Origin: Campylorhamphus procurvoides
Taxonomy: Eukaryota > Chordata > Aves > Passeriformes > Dendrocolaptidae
Length of the DNA: 64,000 nucleotides
Direction of reading: 5' to 3'
NCBI GenBank assembly: GCA_013396655.1
Contig: WBMV01003156.1
Span: 2,251,361 to 2,315,360, forward strand
Both the position numbers and the translations under genes were made by a program. The notes below the pieces were generated by a model that saw only the letters and a list, made by a program, of their open reading frames with translations, had not been told where the DNA came from and did not search any database. Below, piece by piece: positions 52,333 to 64,000 of this stretch (positions are counted from its first letter, which is position 1; each line of letters begins with the position of its first letter).

Positions 52333-55300
52333 CCACCATATGAGTGATGCTTACTGTCTGAATTATAGACAGGAGATGAGCATCGTCTCTTCAAAAGATA
52401 CTGCTGCTTAGGGCCACATCACTCTGCAGCAGGTCTCTTCCCTTATTAATAAATGTAATAGTACAGCCAAGTAATTTTTGACACCAAAATTTCCACCATG
52501 TAATTTATCATATTAATAAAGCTTCATATACTATATCTGAGAAAATAAGATGATAATTAGCTGTCTTGTTTTCCAAACAACTGGATAATTATAGAGAAGA
52601 AAATATTATACCAATATAATTCACAGTTTTGTGAGAAGATATTTGAAAGGGTAGAAAACAGGGTGCTCTGATGCACATGATTCCTTAACCAAAGGCTGTT
52701 GGCCTTGTTTTCATCTCAGCCATAAAGAGAACAGTAAGAAAAGCCTGTGGTGTGGCCAAGACTACATATGGGTAACCACTTCATGGAATTTAAAGACAAC
52801 ACTCTAAACCTGCTTTAGTTCATGTTGCAGCAAGAATTTTCATTCCTCTGTGACGAGGTAAAGATGTCGAGTATCACTTTTAAACTTGAGAATGTAATTT
52901 AGATCACTTCACTAAAGTTAATACCAAATAGTGGAAAATGGCAGAGAAAAACCTTTTCTGTAAAGTTCTGTCATTCACAATATGGGATTTTTAAACTTAA
53001 TTCTATTAAAATACTTAGATTTGCAGTGATGAGTGTGAATACTGTACAGAATTCAGAATCAAGGACATATGAGATAAATATCCTTCAGAGAAACTCAAAA
53101 TAGCACAGTAAACTGGTCTACTTAGATAAAAAAAAGCAATGTATTGTCTTCACTTGAAATGACTACAACTCTGTATGCATTCATTTTAGAAAGAGAAGAT
53201 AAAGTGCATTTTAAAATGCATCTATAAAACTAGCTGTTCTCGAGGTATATCAAAAATAATATCCATCTTTCCCATACCTTTCTTGTCTTAAATCTTCTCA
53301 AAGTTTCTCATTCATCCTAAGTTTTTTGGCATGTCAGTCAAAAAAGATACGCTGTGTAAAGCCAGTTGTTTAAAAAGTTGCCACTGTCAATGTCAGAAAA
53401 GTTAAATGGTGTCACAGCATCACCTCTGTCCTGTTCTTAAGAGACCCAAAGCCCACAGGTGAATGGGATATTAATCCATCACTCTGTAATTCTCTCATTC
53501 AGCAGGTATTTTCCTGTTTTGCTTCTCTGATATCTTTTTTCTCTTTTATTTCTCTCTCTCCCACTCACTCTAGGAATAATGATGAACTAGTTTGCCCCTT
53601 CCTCCTGGCAACCATTAATCCTTTATTTAAATTATAACATTTAAGGAACATTTAAGGAAGGAAGAGTGTAGAAAACCACTCCATTCCAATGCTGTTGGTT
53701 GTAAGAACCATGGAAAACAGCAACTGAAAACAGTAGCACATTACCAATGAGGTATCCATGTTCTTTAGATACAAACAGATAATTAGGACATCAAGTCCTG
53801 TGTTTATCTGTGATAGATTATTTCAATTCATGTTTGATTAATATTTTAGAAAATATTTTTATATATAAACATATTTTTACAGCTAAAAAAAAAGTCTAAA
53901 TTTCATTGAATTAACTAAATAAAGCTTCACAGGGAAATATTAACTGAAGACTGCAAGATGCCCTTAAAAGACTGAACTTAAACAGACTCTTGAACTTTTT
54001 ATGTAAACTTGGTCAGTCTAATCTGATTCCAGAAGTTGATCACATACTCTCTCACCTGAAGTGATCATCCACTTAGGAGACAGGCATTTTGAATTTGTGA
54101 ATGCTTTACAGAATTTTAAATATAATAATACTTTTACTTGGAAAAATGAAGTTCATGTTAAGAGTGTTGGTACTTGATTCGTGTTACAGGTAACTATTGA
54201 ACTGCTCAAACTAAATCACTTACCTTATAAAAATATAGGCATGTTTGGTATAATTATTTTCCTTACTCCTTCTTGTTCAACACAGTCTAATTGGTATGAC
54301 AATTTTATCCTGATGTTTATCATTTGATCAATGTTAATATTTTTCTCTGTATGGCTAAAATCCAGGCCCAAATATTTCAGTAACAAAATGACCATAAATT
54401 TCAACAGAATATTTGTGTGTGATAAGATTACTGAAATGACTTAGCCAGTCTTTTTGCTTGTATCTACATCAATAGATAGATAATTTTGACAGATTGCAAG
54501 CAATTCTCTTGTCCTAAAAATACTCTGGCTTCCTATTTACCACACGCATAGTTCAGCTGAGAGAGAAAACTTAAAAGACCCCCCAGATAAGACAGCAGAA
54601 AGACTGTCTAACATAGAATATGGTAATAGGGCATGGGGAGTAAGAACTGACAGGGCAGGTTCTGCACCTGTGTGGATCCAGACAATGTTTGCTCACGCTA
54701 AAGGCCTTCAGTTCTCCACACCCAGAGGAACTTCAGTCAGCTCCGGACAATCTAAGCTGAGCCATGACATAAATACGCTCATAGACTGATGAAATGAAAG
54801 CACTGGGAAAAAGGATTCTATAAAGCAGACATTAAGTAAAGCTAATATAATTAAATGTAATCAAAATGTTAACAACTGATTTTGATTCTGACTTGAACTA
54901 AACGATCTGAATCCAGCTTTTTCTCTGCAACAGAGAGCTAGTTGCAACACCCCGGAAGAGAGATATAAACTGTTGCTGAAAGGTTTATGTTTAGACTGTA
55001 GCAGAGGGAATTGACAACTTTTCTGAAAATACTCTGTGACTGCCAAGGCTTAACGATTTCAGATTCTGAAGAGAAATAGTAGAAATAAATGCCCCTCACT
55101 AATATAATCTTTACTGGGTTTTGTTTGCCCTTTTTTTTTAAACAGATGTACAATATTAATATGTAAAAATTGCATTCTGCTCTAGGATCAAACTTTAATG
55201 TCTTGTTTTTTGAAAAGTATCTTAAACTTTCACGAATTTCAGTGGGATTTAGTGGTTAATCGTAATTTTAACATATTACAGTAAAATATTCCACTCCTTA

Positions 55301-56352
55301 GTAAGTCATTCAGATTTCACAACTGAAGTTACTACCAACTGATTTCAAATAGAAATTTTTAGTAAAAGTGAAGTAGAACACTTTTCTTAGCACAGAAATC
55401 ATAAATGTGACTGAACATCTGAAATTTCTGCTCACTGTTTATTTTTCCACCTATGAATAAAGACACTGTGTGAGAGAAAAAATTTGCAAGACAAGAACTC
55501 CAAAATTTTTTTCCATCCAGTGTCATTTTAGCTTTTGTGACATTGCATTTATGTATTTGTGTACCATGTTTAATCTGTGAAAGGAATAAACCCATCTTTT
55601 CCCCTACAGAATTTCACAGTACTCTCTGACAATTTGCACATCAAGGACCACTATAGCAAATTGATTAATTTCTCAAAAATGTCATCAAACAGAACATGAA
55701 GTGTTTGAGGTAATATAACTACATTACTTTCTATCATCAAAAGTGGTGACAGAGAATTCCTTTTTATAAATATACACCCATATATATTTACCAATTAGTT
55801 GTTGGATTTTTACTGCTACTTACTTGTGAGGCAATCAGGATTTTACTATAATCTACCATGACAGAGAGAATAAATTCTTATAAGGCCATGGTTTCTATAT
55901 CCTTCTAACAGGTCTTCCCAAAGAATATTGCGGAAAAGCAAAATCCATGGGGGGAATAGTAATTCTAATTTCACACTTTGATACCAAAAATATATTATCT
56001 CCAACAAAGGTAAGAAATGCAAATCTATCATTAATCAACATAGTTAAAGGTTTTCTTCAGTGCAGTCTTGCTAAGTTTATTCAATGAAGCACAATGAATT
56101 GCAAGATATACAGTACAACTCAATCCTCATTGATTTATAATAACTCTGATATTGAACACATCATCAATTATAAATAAAAAATGCAGCAGTTTTCTATTTC
56201 TTTTGATTAAAAGAAAAAATCAATTTTGTATTTTTATTGTATGGTTTTATTCAGTTGGTGGTTAACATAGAAATCTCTGTGAAAGATATTTTTGCTGGTA
56301 TATGCATGTGTTCAAGTAAATAGTTTGAATGTTTGTTTTTCTTTTGTATTTT

Positions 56353-56418
56353 AAAGTCTTGCACAAACAATTAATGAATCCTCACAACATCCCTGTGAGG
56401 TAGGCACTTCAACTGTTT
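56353..56418 (+). mobile_element. Ancient MIR/L3-like SINE fragment
   Basis: The segment CAATTAATGAATCCTCACAA followed by CATCCCTGTGAGGTAGGCAC matches the conserved CCTCACAAC...CCTGTGAGGTAGG module known from MIR and L3-like elements across amniotes. Flanks have decayed. The fragment lies in intron 41. Confidence 0.6.
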
Positions 56419-58438
56419 AAAAAATAAAGAAAAAAAACCCTCGAAAAATTCACTCTTTCACTGATTCAGCAAAGTCAAAACAGTAACAATAACAAGGCAG
56501 TTGCACTTGTCACTCTGAGTTTAGTCATGAAAATACACTGCCTCTCTTATGTCTCAGCAGCTTCTGCATAGCTTCTAAAATATTCCATATCACCTTAGTC
56601 TGTGCCAACACAGCAAGAGACTTTTCAGGAGAAATGAGAAGGATACAGTAATTGCCCTGTGTACACGTGAATTTTGTTGGATGACCTTATTCCCTAGATA
56701 AATACTAACAAGGACCTTCCTGCATGGAATGTTTGAGAATATTTAAAAATGTGACTTTACAAGGCTATAACTATAGTATATAAATTATATATTTTAACAA
56801 TATAAACATATTCAATGGTTACAAGGGTTTAAAAACTTGATGAGTGTATTCCTCTGAGGAATTCAAAACCATGTGTGCTGAGGTATCTACCTTACATATT
56901 TTATAGAAAAATATGCTAATATAAAGTTTATTGGTCTGCTAGTAAATTTTTATAATGGATATATTCATTCCTTGTCAAGGTAGGTGGTGGATGACATAAA
57001 AAGCACATTGACAGCAACATGTTTTTATATAAATTGGATGCACAATCTGATCTCTTACTTGCTTATCAAAGGAGCAAATATATTCATTATAAAAAAAGCC
57101 AACTCATTTACAAGATAAAGTGAAGCTTGCTCTAGCTCCATGTCAATATAAACAATTTGCAACTGATTACATCCATCAAGTTTAATATAAACCATAGTAA
57201 TCTGAATAGTGTAATCAGATGGAACAAGATTTAATAACATACAAACCAAAGTTAATGTTTCTCTGATTGTTTCCATTAACTGCATAACTCTCCAAAGTAT
57301 TAGTTTTACATATACATTATTTAACTTAATATTAGAAAAGTTAAAAATACACAATATAGTACATTATATAGAGGATTATATTTATCAAAAGGTTATACAC
57401 AATGCTGATTTTTGGAACTTTTTTCATTTTTAAAACATACTTCACTATATATCAATTAAAAATAACACTTCATGTATTTAAATTTTCATTAACCTGTCAG
57501 TATGTTACCTCTGCAATATAAGTGCATTTAAAAATCAAGAAATCAAACTGTATTTTGATGAACCACCCTTTATCCACTAGCACATAAAGATTACAGAAGA
57601 ACATATAAAGCAGCAATTTCCTTAAGAGCAAGTTTTATCTTTGTTCAAAAAAGCCCAGAAGACAATGAACAGAGTAGTAAGAATGGCAAGGAAAAACTGC
57701 CATGCAAGTGCAAAAGCAGCCTCTGGTAACCTTCTAAATGCATAACACTGACTACATATTTGCATCATAAATCTGGAATAGTGACAATTTATTTCCCTTT
57801 TATTTATTCAGTTACTGCAGCATGTTTAAACAAGTAAGAATAATTATATTTTATATACAACTAAACAAAATCAGAAGACATGAAGATGGTTCATAAAACT
57901 ATGTTTTCACCCATGTCAAATGTAGCGGTACACTTTTGTACAAAAACTTCTTTGAGAATTCAAGCATTTGAAGAAGAGGCCATGTATATATATTGTCATA
58001 AGAATTTTCCAAGTCACTTCCTAAAGTGAGTATAACATGTTATGAACAAATAAAAAAAACAATTAAAATTGGCATGGGATGGGTAGTTTGAAAAGGACAA
58101 TTTTTGGGTTTTACATGTTCAGTGAACAAAATAGATGCATGGCAAACTAACGTTTTCAAACTGATAAACGTTATGGAAAAATAATGAGGCAACAGAAATG
58201 AACACAAATTTTTCATTGCTGAGTTTGTTGTAATTGGCTGATTTAACTTAAGGGCAATTTTAAGACCGAAGCAGAGCACTACTGTATTAGAGTCTATAAA
58301 GATTCCCCCACTTGCAGACAATAGGGTTTTTCTTATTAATATCTGAAGAGTTGACACTGACCCTGAAGCTCTCACTGTTAGCAGGATGCTGTTAGTAGTA
58401 GCAGTTGCAAACATATGGGTTTGCCAGTAACAACTCAC

Positions 58439-58621
58439 AATTTGTGCATAGTTGAGTCTTCGAAACTGAGCAAATTTGCTCTCAAACTCTTGCCAGCGCT
58501 TGCTGAGCTGTATCAGGGTTGGCTCCACTGCTTTTGCAGCCCCATCCTTAGACAAGCGTTCAGCCTGCCTGTGCACCGCATGCAGATCTTCCTTCTTCTT
58601 CTCCAATTCTCCACCAATCTC
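58439..58621 (-). CDS. DMD: Dystrophin exon 41 (spectrin repeat 15, helices B-C)
   Basis: This exon is 183 bp (61 codons), phase 0, the human length. The acceptor ends CACTAG above 58621 and the donor GTGAGT is at 58438-58433. The peptide opens EIGGELEKKKEDLHAV and closes with KFAQFRRLNYAQI. The motif LSKRW carries the conserved helix C tryptophan. About 48 of 61 residues match human. Changes are mostly in the lysine/arginine/glutamate surface positions (for example human MAVEPTQ is KAVEPTL here), as expected for a coiled-coil rod. It completes repeat 15 (human residues about 1914-1974). The open frame runs on into intron 41 for a long way after the donor, so a simple ORF caller would overextend this exon. 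Confidence 0.97.
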
Positions 58622-59545
58622 CTAGTGAGTAAAACCAATACAGGGCCCAGGACAGTTAGCTAACTAGATCAATCAACTTAAAAGTAGCAAAATACTTCTG
58701 TCAGAAAAGCCATTTCCATTTTATTGTTACAATTAAAATTTACTATTTCATATCTCACTTTACATTTAAACAAAACAAAAATAACTGAAATTGAAGAACC
58801 TTCTTGGAGATGGGCTGGATTGATACTAACTGCTAGTATTCTCTGAAACTGGTAGCAAAGGCCAACAGTTTCCATGTTCAGATTCTTGCTAGTACACTGG
58901 GATGGGCAACTGGAGAAATTATTCTCTCAATAAGGGTCAGCATATTCAGGACCAATAGTGTTCGAACAGCTTACAAATATATTATCAGAATATTTAATGT
59001 ATTAGTTAAATCCTCTTTTACTCCGTGGGAAACTCAACAGAGAATGAAGCAAAGAAAGACGATGTAAAATAAACCAGGAAAACCTTTGACAGTATGTAAA
59101 CAAATCTATAGAGTTTGACAGTGACATATGAGTATGTTCTGATGAAAATGAATGTGCTAACATGAGATAGAGGTCATCCATATATCGGTAAGTCATTTGT
59201 TCATCTGGAACAAAGATACATAAAATCAATTACAATTTTTACTAGAAAACATTTGATGCTTCTTAATACATTGCACACTTTCTGTATGATTGACAAAATA
59301 TTATATTTACTGTGTTTCGAATTATTTATATAACATTCTGTATAACAAACAATTATAAAATATAGTACAGCAACGAAATGTCAGTTTGAACACAGCTAAA
59401 TAGGGTTTGTTTTACTATATATAGAAATAAGAACAGAACTGCTAATTTTCTATATTCATATAACTGTCTGTTGCATTTACTGTCTGTTGAATTGATAAAC
59501 TATCACTCAGAGAGATCTACCATTGCCAACCCAAAACAACATTAC
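58622..59545 (-). other. DMD: Intron 40 of DMD (complete, 924 bp)
   Basis: This short intron lies between exon 40 (donor at 59545) and exon 41 (acceptor at 58622). No repeat or secondary feature is visible. It is the smallest intron in the window. Confidence 0.93.
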
Positions 59546-59698
59546 CTTTAGCTTCTGCTCATCTTTCTGGTCTGGGAGACCGGCTAACTTTTTCTCAATG
59601 TCATCCAGCCATGTCATTAGGTCATCAGCCTGCCTCTTGTACTGATACCATTGATGAGAAATCTCTAAAGCCTTTTTTCTTCTTTGAGATCTCAAGTC
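59546..59698 (-). CDS. DMD: Dystrophin exon 40 (spectrin repeat 15, helix A)
   Basis: This exon is 153 bp (51 codons) in phase 0, the human length. The acceptor ends GAACAG above 59698 with a weak pyrimidine tract, and the donor GTAATG is at 59545-59540. The peptide starts DLRSQRRKKALEISHQWYQY. Its tryptophan in HQWYQY is the conserved helix A tryptophan of a spectrin repeat. About 42 of 51 residues match human, the best match of the seven exons. Human KC before LDDIEKKL is TW here, adding a tryptophan. The last part, LPDQKDEQKLK, is more diverged and lies between helices. It corresponds to human residues about 1863-1913. Confidence 0.97.
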
Positions 59699-61422
59699 CT
59701 GTTCACAGTGTAGACATTATTAGAATATGAATTAAAGGCTTATAAAACATGAACAGCCATTTGCGCACACTGCAGGGAAAAAAGGCCACTATTGTTTTAA
59801 TTAAATGTTGATATTTAAAGCAAGTATGAGTAATTGAACATATTTTCATCAGTTCAACAAATCATTTGTTTGTTTGTTTGTTTGTTTTAAAGGAGGTTAC
59901 CTAATTCAGTTTTGCTCACATGTAGAATAAACCACTGAGACAGTCACCAATATTCAGAGAAATCAAGACTCTTACATAAATGTCAATAGTTTATATAAAA
60001 CACTCCTGCTCAGAATACTTACTGGACAGATGGAAACACAGCCCACTTAGAATCTAGCCAAAAGTGGGGCTTCTGTATTTTGCAGTCTCCTGTCAATTTC
60101 TAGTCTGCATGAAAACTCTGTAGCTATTCAAATGAAAATCATTGCAATGCAGAAATGTATGCAAAGACAGGTTTCCTTTTTCTAAATTAAATACCATGTA
60201 CATAAAAAAGGTCTTGTGTTTATAATTCCACTTTATAAAGTATTGAAACTTCTGCAGGAAGGTCAAGAATGCGCTTTTTTCTACTATAAATGTTATTAAA
60301 TACACATTTGCTTCAGCTGCTTAACTTTGCTCACAGAAAATTCAGAGACTATTTTAATTACAATATCTTCTTGTTAAGAAGTAAATTTTAAAATTACTGG
60401 TACATTTTATATAAAAATACTCAGATGAATTTGCCTCAACAATTGTTGAATTTTATTTGACAAGGGTGAATATCTTAATTGAGTCACCCAAAGGAAAATC
60501 TATTGCTCTCTTCCACAAAAACAGCCAGCAAGGATCTGGTCAATAGCATAGGGCTAAAAATACTGTTCTTGTTTCTCCAACATAAAAATTATGAAATGCT
60601 TCTGTATTGTTTTTAACAAAGACATGCCTAATAGATTTCAAGGTTTTTTCAAATATGGAAAAAACAATAGTATATTGCAGCTATCCTTCCCCTCAATTCA
60701 CACAGATCTGCAAAGTTGTAAGAATTAGAATGAAATCCACAGGAAAGGAAAGAGGCTGCTTAAAACAAAGTAATAATAAAATGTAAACATGTCATGTTCC
60801 CCAAAACAAGGGCAACTTAATCAAAATTATCAAAACAAAGAAAAAATTCTGCTTGCTGATGAGATTAAAATTGCTCTAGGAACAGTATCATACAGTTACA
60901 CCTCCAAGCCTGTAGCAACACACAATTTTCATATGTGATTTTGGTTTTCAGGCTCTTAGCTACTCAGTGCACTGGTACTACTACCCCCTGCCCTGCTGTA
61001 GACAGGTTGGAGCCACTCTTCTAACTAAAGAATGTAGTGTGTGAACATTTTACTGAAGGAGAAATCAATTTATTCATGGCCAGAAGTACGTTATGCAACT
61101 GAGAATATAACTGAGTCTAACTAAGGTCTTGGCTGCTGTTGGGGAAATATAAAACACACATAATATATTAAAAATGGAATCATCAAAGCAATCATTGTTG
61201 TCCAACTAACAATCACACTGTTATAACACTGAGGACAAGCCAGTACTTCTAAAGCTGGAGATTGTAAAATACCTTTTGTGTACAAAAATGTCTCTACAGC
61301 CAAATAGTTTTAAATTACTCATCTCTAAATAATAATGAAGACTCATTTAATAAAACAATGCCCTGGAATGAAGAAAAAAAAATGGTTTTAGTAGCATGTG
61401 CTTATAATTGTAGCTCCTGTAC
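59699..61422 (-). other. DMD: Intron 39 of DMD (complete, 1,724 bp)
   Basis: It lies between exon 39 (donor at 61422) and exon 40 (acceptor at 59699). The only marked feature is a TTTG tetranucleotide repeat at 59864-59887. The rest is unremarkable AT-rich intron. Confidence 0.93.
59864..59887 (+). repeat. (TTTG)n tetranucleotide repeat
   Basis: Five to six copies of TTTG lie in intron 39, about 170 bases upstream (in transcript sense) of exon 40. Confidence 0.93.
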
Positions 61423-61560
61423 CTTGAGGGCATTATGTTTAGTCCGCAACAGCTGTTGTTTTGTCTTTATTTCCTCCCGTTTTCTCTCATCTGTGACTCC
61501 CTTTTGAAGCCTGTCGCCCCTTTGCAGCAGTTCTTTCACTGTGCTCTCATCCTCTTCACT
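61423..61560 (-). CDS. DMD: Dystrophin exon 39 (spectrin repeat 14)
   Basis: This exon is 138 bp (46 codons), phase 0 at both ends, identical in length to human exon 39. The acceptor is a T-rich tract ending AAATCAG immediately above 61560. The donor GTACAG lies at 61422-61417. The peptide begins SEEDESTVKELLQRGD and ends LLRTKHNALK. About 36 of 46 residues match human by eye, with the block TDERKREEIK intact. It supplies helices B and C of repeat 14 (human residues about 1817-1862). The acidic start is more acidic than in human (EED for EDN). The reading frame continues past the donor into intron for a few codons, so the exon end was set by the donor and by homology, not by a stop. Confidence 0.96.
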
Positions 61561-63013
61561 CTGATTTAAAAAAATAACCAGTAAAATGTGCATTTTTTAT
61601 CTCATTATTACTTAAGTACTGGGAGATACAGACACAGAATACCCTTCCTCTGCTAAAGTAATCGCATAACAACTCCTTGCAGTTTTGTATTGAAGACTCA
61701 GTAACTTCCACTTGCTTTGTACAACACCTGTACCCATTTGAGGGACAAAAATAAGACAGCACTGAAAACTACAGATGTTTGACATTAGATTTTATGCAGC
61801 ACCCCAGATAACAAGATGAAAACACTAAAGGCAAAAAGATAAAATATATTTTACTTTAAAAGAAAAAGAATAAATAAATCTTTTAGATTTTTAGATTCCA
61901 AATCACTGTCAGTAGGGATTGAAATTGCCAGTATGCTAGGAGACCAAGCAATTCCTGACCATTCCATGTATGATCACTTTGAAAACCAGCTATTCTGGCA
62001 GGGAAAATGGTATCACTAAGCACTTTTTACACTGAATCCGAGCCACATCTTCTGGGAGTGTCTGGGACTACACAAAACATTTGATGTAAAGAAAGGGAAC
62101 CAAACATGCTCAAGCAATGGAGACTGTCCCATCAAACTCAATTCATTTAGAATTTACCACTGCAGTACATGCTGCCTTGTATTTTATTTTTCCTGCACAC
62201 AACAAAAAACTCCTGTAAAGAACACTTCCAGTATCGATATGAAGGACACATCATTGAGGAATTCCTTAGAAGGGAAATATTGAACCTTTACATTGGTTGT
62301 ACACGAACATATATTTGATCTTGCTGAGGACTTATGAAAAGAGGGTTCTAAAGATGAATCTCCATTATTGCCCAGCCAAGAAAGGTTATCCCTCTGAAAA
62401 TCACTCTGGAAAAAACATACCACGATGGCAACAGTAGCAAAGAAGTAAAAGTATTTTACTCCTCTTTTCTCTTTCTTTCTCCCTCTAATATGCATAAATG
62501 GTTTTATTACTTGCAATGAGCAAACATGAGTAATAAAGCTTACCACAGCCACAAAAACTATTTACATTAAATGCCTTAAGAAGATTGGTTAAGAAAAAAT
62601 TGGAAGTGGCATTTCTTTTGATGAGCATTTCTTTTTGGTGAATGTTTCTTTTACTATATTGCCCACTTAAGATAGATCATTATGACTTTCCTTGGTCTTC
62701 ATCCTGCTACAGAGATTTTAATACTCATTCCCTATTCTGTAATACTGCTGGTACTAGTATAGGACCCATAATAAGCACACTCCTGGTCTGCTTAGTGTTT
62801 TCATAAAGGTCAAAAAAAAGTTTTTTCTGGTAAACTAAAAATTAAGTTAGCACTAAAAATTTTAGTTAATGCTAATTTGGGACTTTTGGTTTTATACTAT
62901 ATTAGCCCAACTTATATCTAAAGATCCTAATACAAATGTGGGTTTCTAATTTTCACTCAGGTTTTTTCATCTCCCTGCCTACTTCACTCAGGCTTCCATT
63001 TCAGCCAAATTAC
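61561..63013 (-). other. DMD: Intron 38 of DMD (complete, 1,453 bp)
   Basis: It lies between exon 38 (donor at 63013) and exon 39 (acceptor at 61561). I see no repeats or other features. An open frame of 122 codons on the minus strand at 62184-62552 has no recognisable similarity and is probably chance. Confidence 0.93.
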
Positions 63014-63136
63014 CATATCTTTATTGAAGTCCTCCTCTTTCAGATTCACTCCCTGCTGAATTTCAACCTCCAGTGGTTCAAGCATTTTTTGCATATCGAA
63101 GTCAAATTGCTCCAATTCCTTCAAAGGAATGAAGGG
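63014..63136 (-). CDS. DMD: Dystrophin exon 38 (spectrin repeat 14 region)
   Basis: This exon is 123 bp (41 codons) in phase 0, the same length as human exon 38. The acceptor is a pyrimidine-rich tract ending TTTTAG just above 63136, and the donor GTAAT follows at 63013-63009. The product starts PFIPLKELEQF and ends EEDFNKDM. By eye about 34 of 41 residues match human dystrophin as I recall it, including the central stretch LEPLE and the run EIQQGVNLKEEDFNKDM. It forms helical rod sequence leading into repeat 14 (human residues about 1776-1816). The first two residues, PF, replace the human AS. It is the most upstream exon of the gene in this window. Confidence 0.96.
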
Positions 63137-64000
63137 CTAAAATGGGAGAAACAGAAAGATTATTTATTTAAAGCACACACTACTTTTATTAGAAAGAAAA
63201 ATGAAGAGATGTCTGTTCTATCCCCTACTGTTAAAACAATGGTAGATTTTCCATTACATTCAAAAATATCTACACCATGCAACTCAAAATACCCAAAGAC
63301 ACAAGTAAAGATAGGAATTTATATAGAATTTCTATGCATGCAAAAAAATACTTTTACGGTGAGTGGAAACAAATGAAAAGAAATAAAGATAGTCTCCCAT
63401 TCGTGTGCAAGACACAGTACAATTAACCAGTGCAATATAAGAACTATTCATACAGCAAAAAGCCATACCTTAAAATGAAAAAACCTCTACTACAACCACT
63501 TGAGAAAATTTTCATTATAGTCTGGTTCAGTTTTGAGATTACTGCTCTCTCACAAAGAATAGCAAAAGTGCCAGGTGAATTATACAAAACCAAGGATAGA
63601 AAATCTCTGTGTAAGATAGTAATCTAATAATATTTCGTTATATATATTTATATAAACACAACAAAAAAACCAACAAAACTTCAATAAAAGAGCTTTTGTT
63701 TCAAAAACTCTCAAGAAAAATTCAGGACAAAAAAACCTGCCGATTTAACAAAACAGACTCAATTCCTCCAAAAAAATCACAGCATAATTATGGTGCTTTA
63801 GTCTAGGATTCAGTTTTAAATCCTCAAATAAGAGACTTGGCACTTCTTAACAACAATACACCTCCCTTTGTTCATCTGATATGTGAGTGCCTATGAATAG
63901 TTTAATGAACAATAAACAATATATTTACTAAGTGCATTGCAAAGGATCAACAGAAAAAGCTTTCTTTTTCCAAAGCTTCAATTGCAAGAACATGGAAAAT
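63137..64000 (-). other. DMD: Intron 37 of DMD, 3-prime end only
   Basis: This is the last 864 bases of the intron before exon 38. It ends in a good pyrimidine tract and TTTTAG acceptor. It is AT-rich with no recognised feature; exon 37 lies beyond the window. Confidence 0.9.

Larger units (their letters stand above)
45182..58438 (-). other. DMD: Intron 41 of DMD (complete, 13,257 bp)
   Basis: It lies between the exon 41 donor (58438) and the exon 42 acceptor (45182). It is AT-rich and has few repeats: A-rich low-complexity at 48612-48677 and 52292-52332, and an MIR/L3-like fragment at 56353-56418. I see no coding exon. Scattered ORFs of 60-100 codons lack any recognised homology or splice context. 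Confidence 0.9.
1..64000 (-). other. DMD: Dystrophin gene, internal part (exons 38-44)
   Basis: The whole window lies within one minus-strand gene. Seven exons with canonical splice sites are in the same order as human DMD exons 38-44. Together they encode a continuous spectrin-repeat rod segment of 371 residues plus one codon split across exons 43 and 44. Dystrophin is the sub-sarcolemmal protein that links cortical actin to the dystroglycan complex in muscle. The segment holds repeats 14-15, the inter-repeat linker, repeat 16 and the start of repeat 17. Exons 38-42 are each a whole number of codons. Exons 43 (173 bp) and 44 (151 bp) are not, but together are 324 bp. Neither end of the gene, nor any known promoter or polyadenylation site, is in view. 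Utrophin is the main alternative, but exon sizes and residues follow dystrophin closely. Confidence 0.97.

Noticed and set aside
58040..58606. 188-codon minus-strand open frame as one protein
   Set aside because: Only the part above 58438 is dystrophin exon 41. The rest is read-through past a good GTGAGT donor into intron 41.
1..64000. Bacterial or phage features: operons, CRISPR arrays, ribosome binding sites, integrases
   Set aside because: The window is a vertebrate gene interior with spliced exons; no such structure is present.

Overview
The window is one stretch of vertebrate nuclear DNA from inside a single very large gene: the dystrophin gene (DMD), read on the minus strand. Seven coding exons are recognisable by protein similarity and by exact splice-site geometry. 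In minus-strand order they match exons 38, 39, 40, 41, 42, 43 and 44 of human DMD numbering. Six have exactly the human length (123, 138, 153, 183, 195 and 173 bp). The seventh, exon 44, is 151 bp against 148 bp in human, an in-frame gain of one codon. All seven use AG acceptors and GT donors, carry an open frame, and join in phase. Everything else is intron: about 98 percent of the window.

The organism is most likely a bird. The interspersed repeats I recognise are CR1 LINE fragments with the typical avian 3-prime end, plus one probable endogenous-retrovirus LTR and two ancient MIR/L3-like scraps. No Alu, L1 or B1/B2 elements are seen. Introns are AT-rich, poor in repeats and far shorter than in mammals: intron 43 is 27.0 kb here against about 70 kb in human. 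I cannot name the species, and a non-avian reptile is not excluded.

Layout by + coordinate: 1-10875 is the 5-prime part of intron 44 (its far end lies outside); exon 44 is at 10876-11026; intron 43 at 11027-38050; exon 43 at 38051-38223; intron 42 at 38224-44986; exon 42 at 44987-45181; intron 41 at 45182-58438; exon 41 at 58439-58621; intron 40 at 58622-59545; exon 40 at 59546-59698; intron 39 at 59699-61422; exon 39 at 61423-61560; intron 38 at 61561-63013; exon 38 at 63014-63136; intron 37 at 63137-64000 (partial).

The encoded protein piece is the central rod of dystrophin, roughly human residues 1776-2146. It covers spectrin-like repeats 14 and 15, the short non-repeat linker, repeat 16 and the first helix of repeat 17. 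Repeats 16 and 17 are the region that anchors neuronal nitric oxide synthase in mammals.

The most interesting non-coding signals are a compact CpG-rich, GC-box-containing patch inside intron 43 (about 25.68-26.11 kb), which could be an unrecognised promoter or enhancer, and a GC-richer unclassified block at 15.5-16.5 kb. I found no independent second gene, RNA gene, CRISPR array or other novel system.
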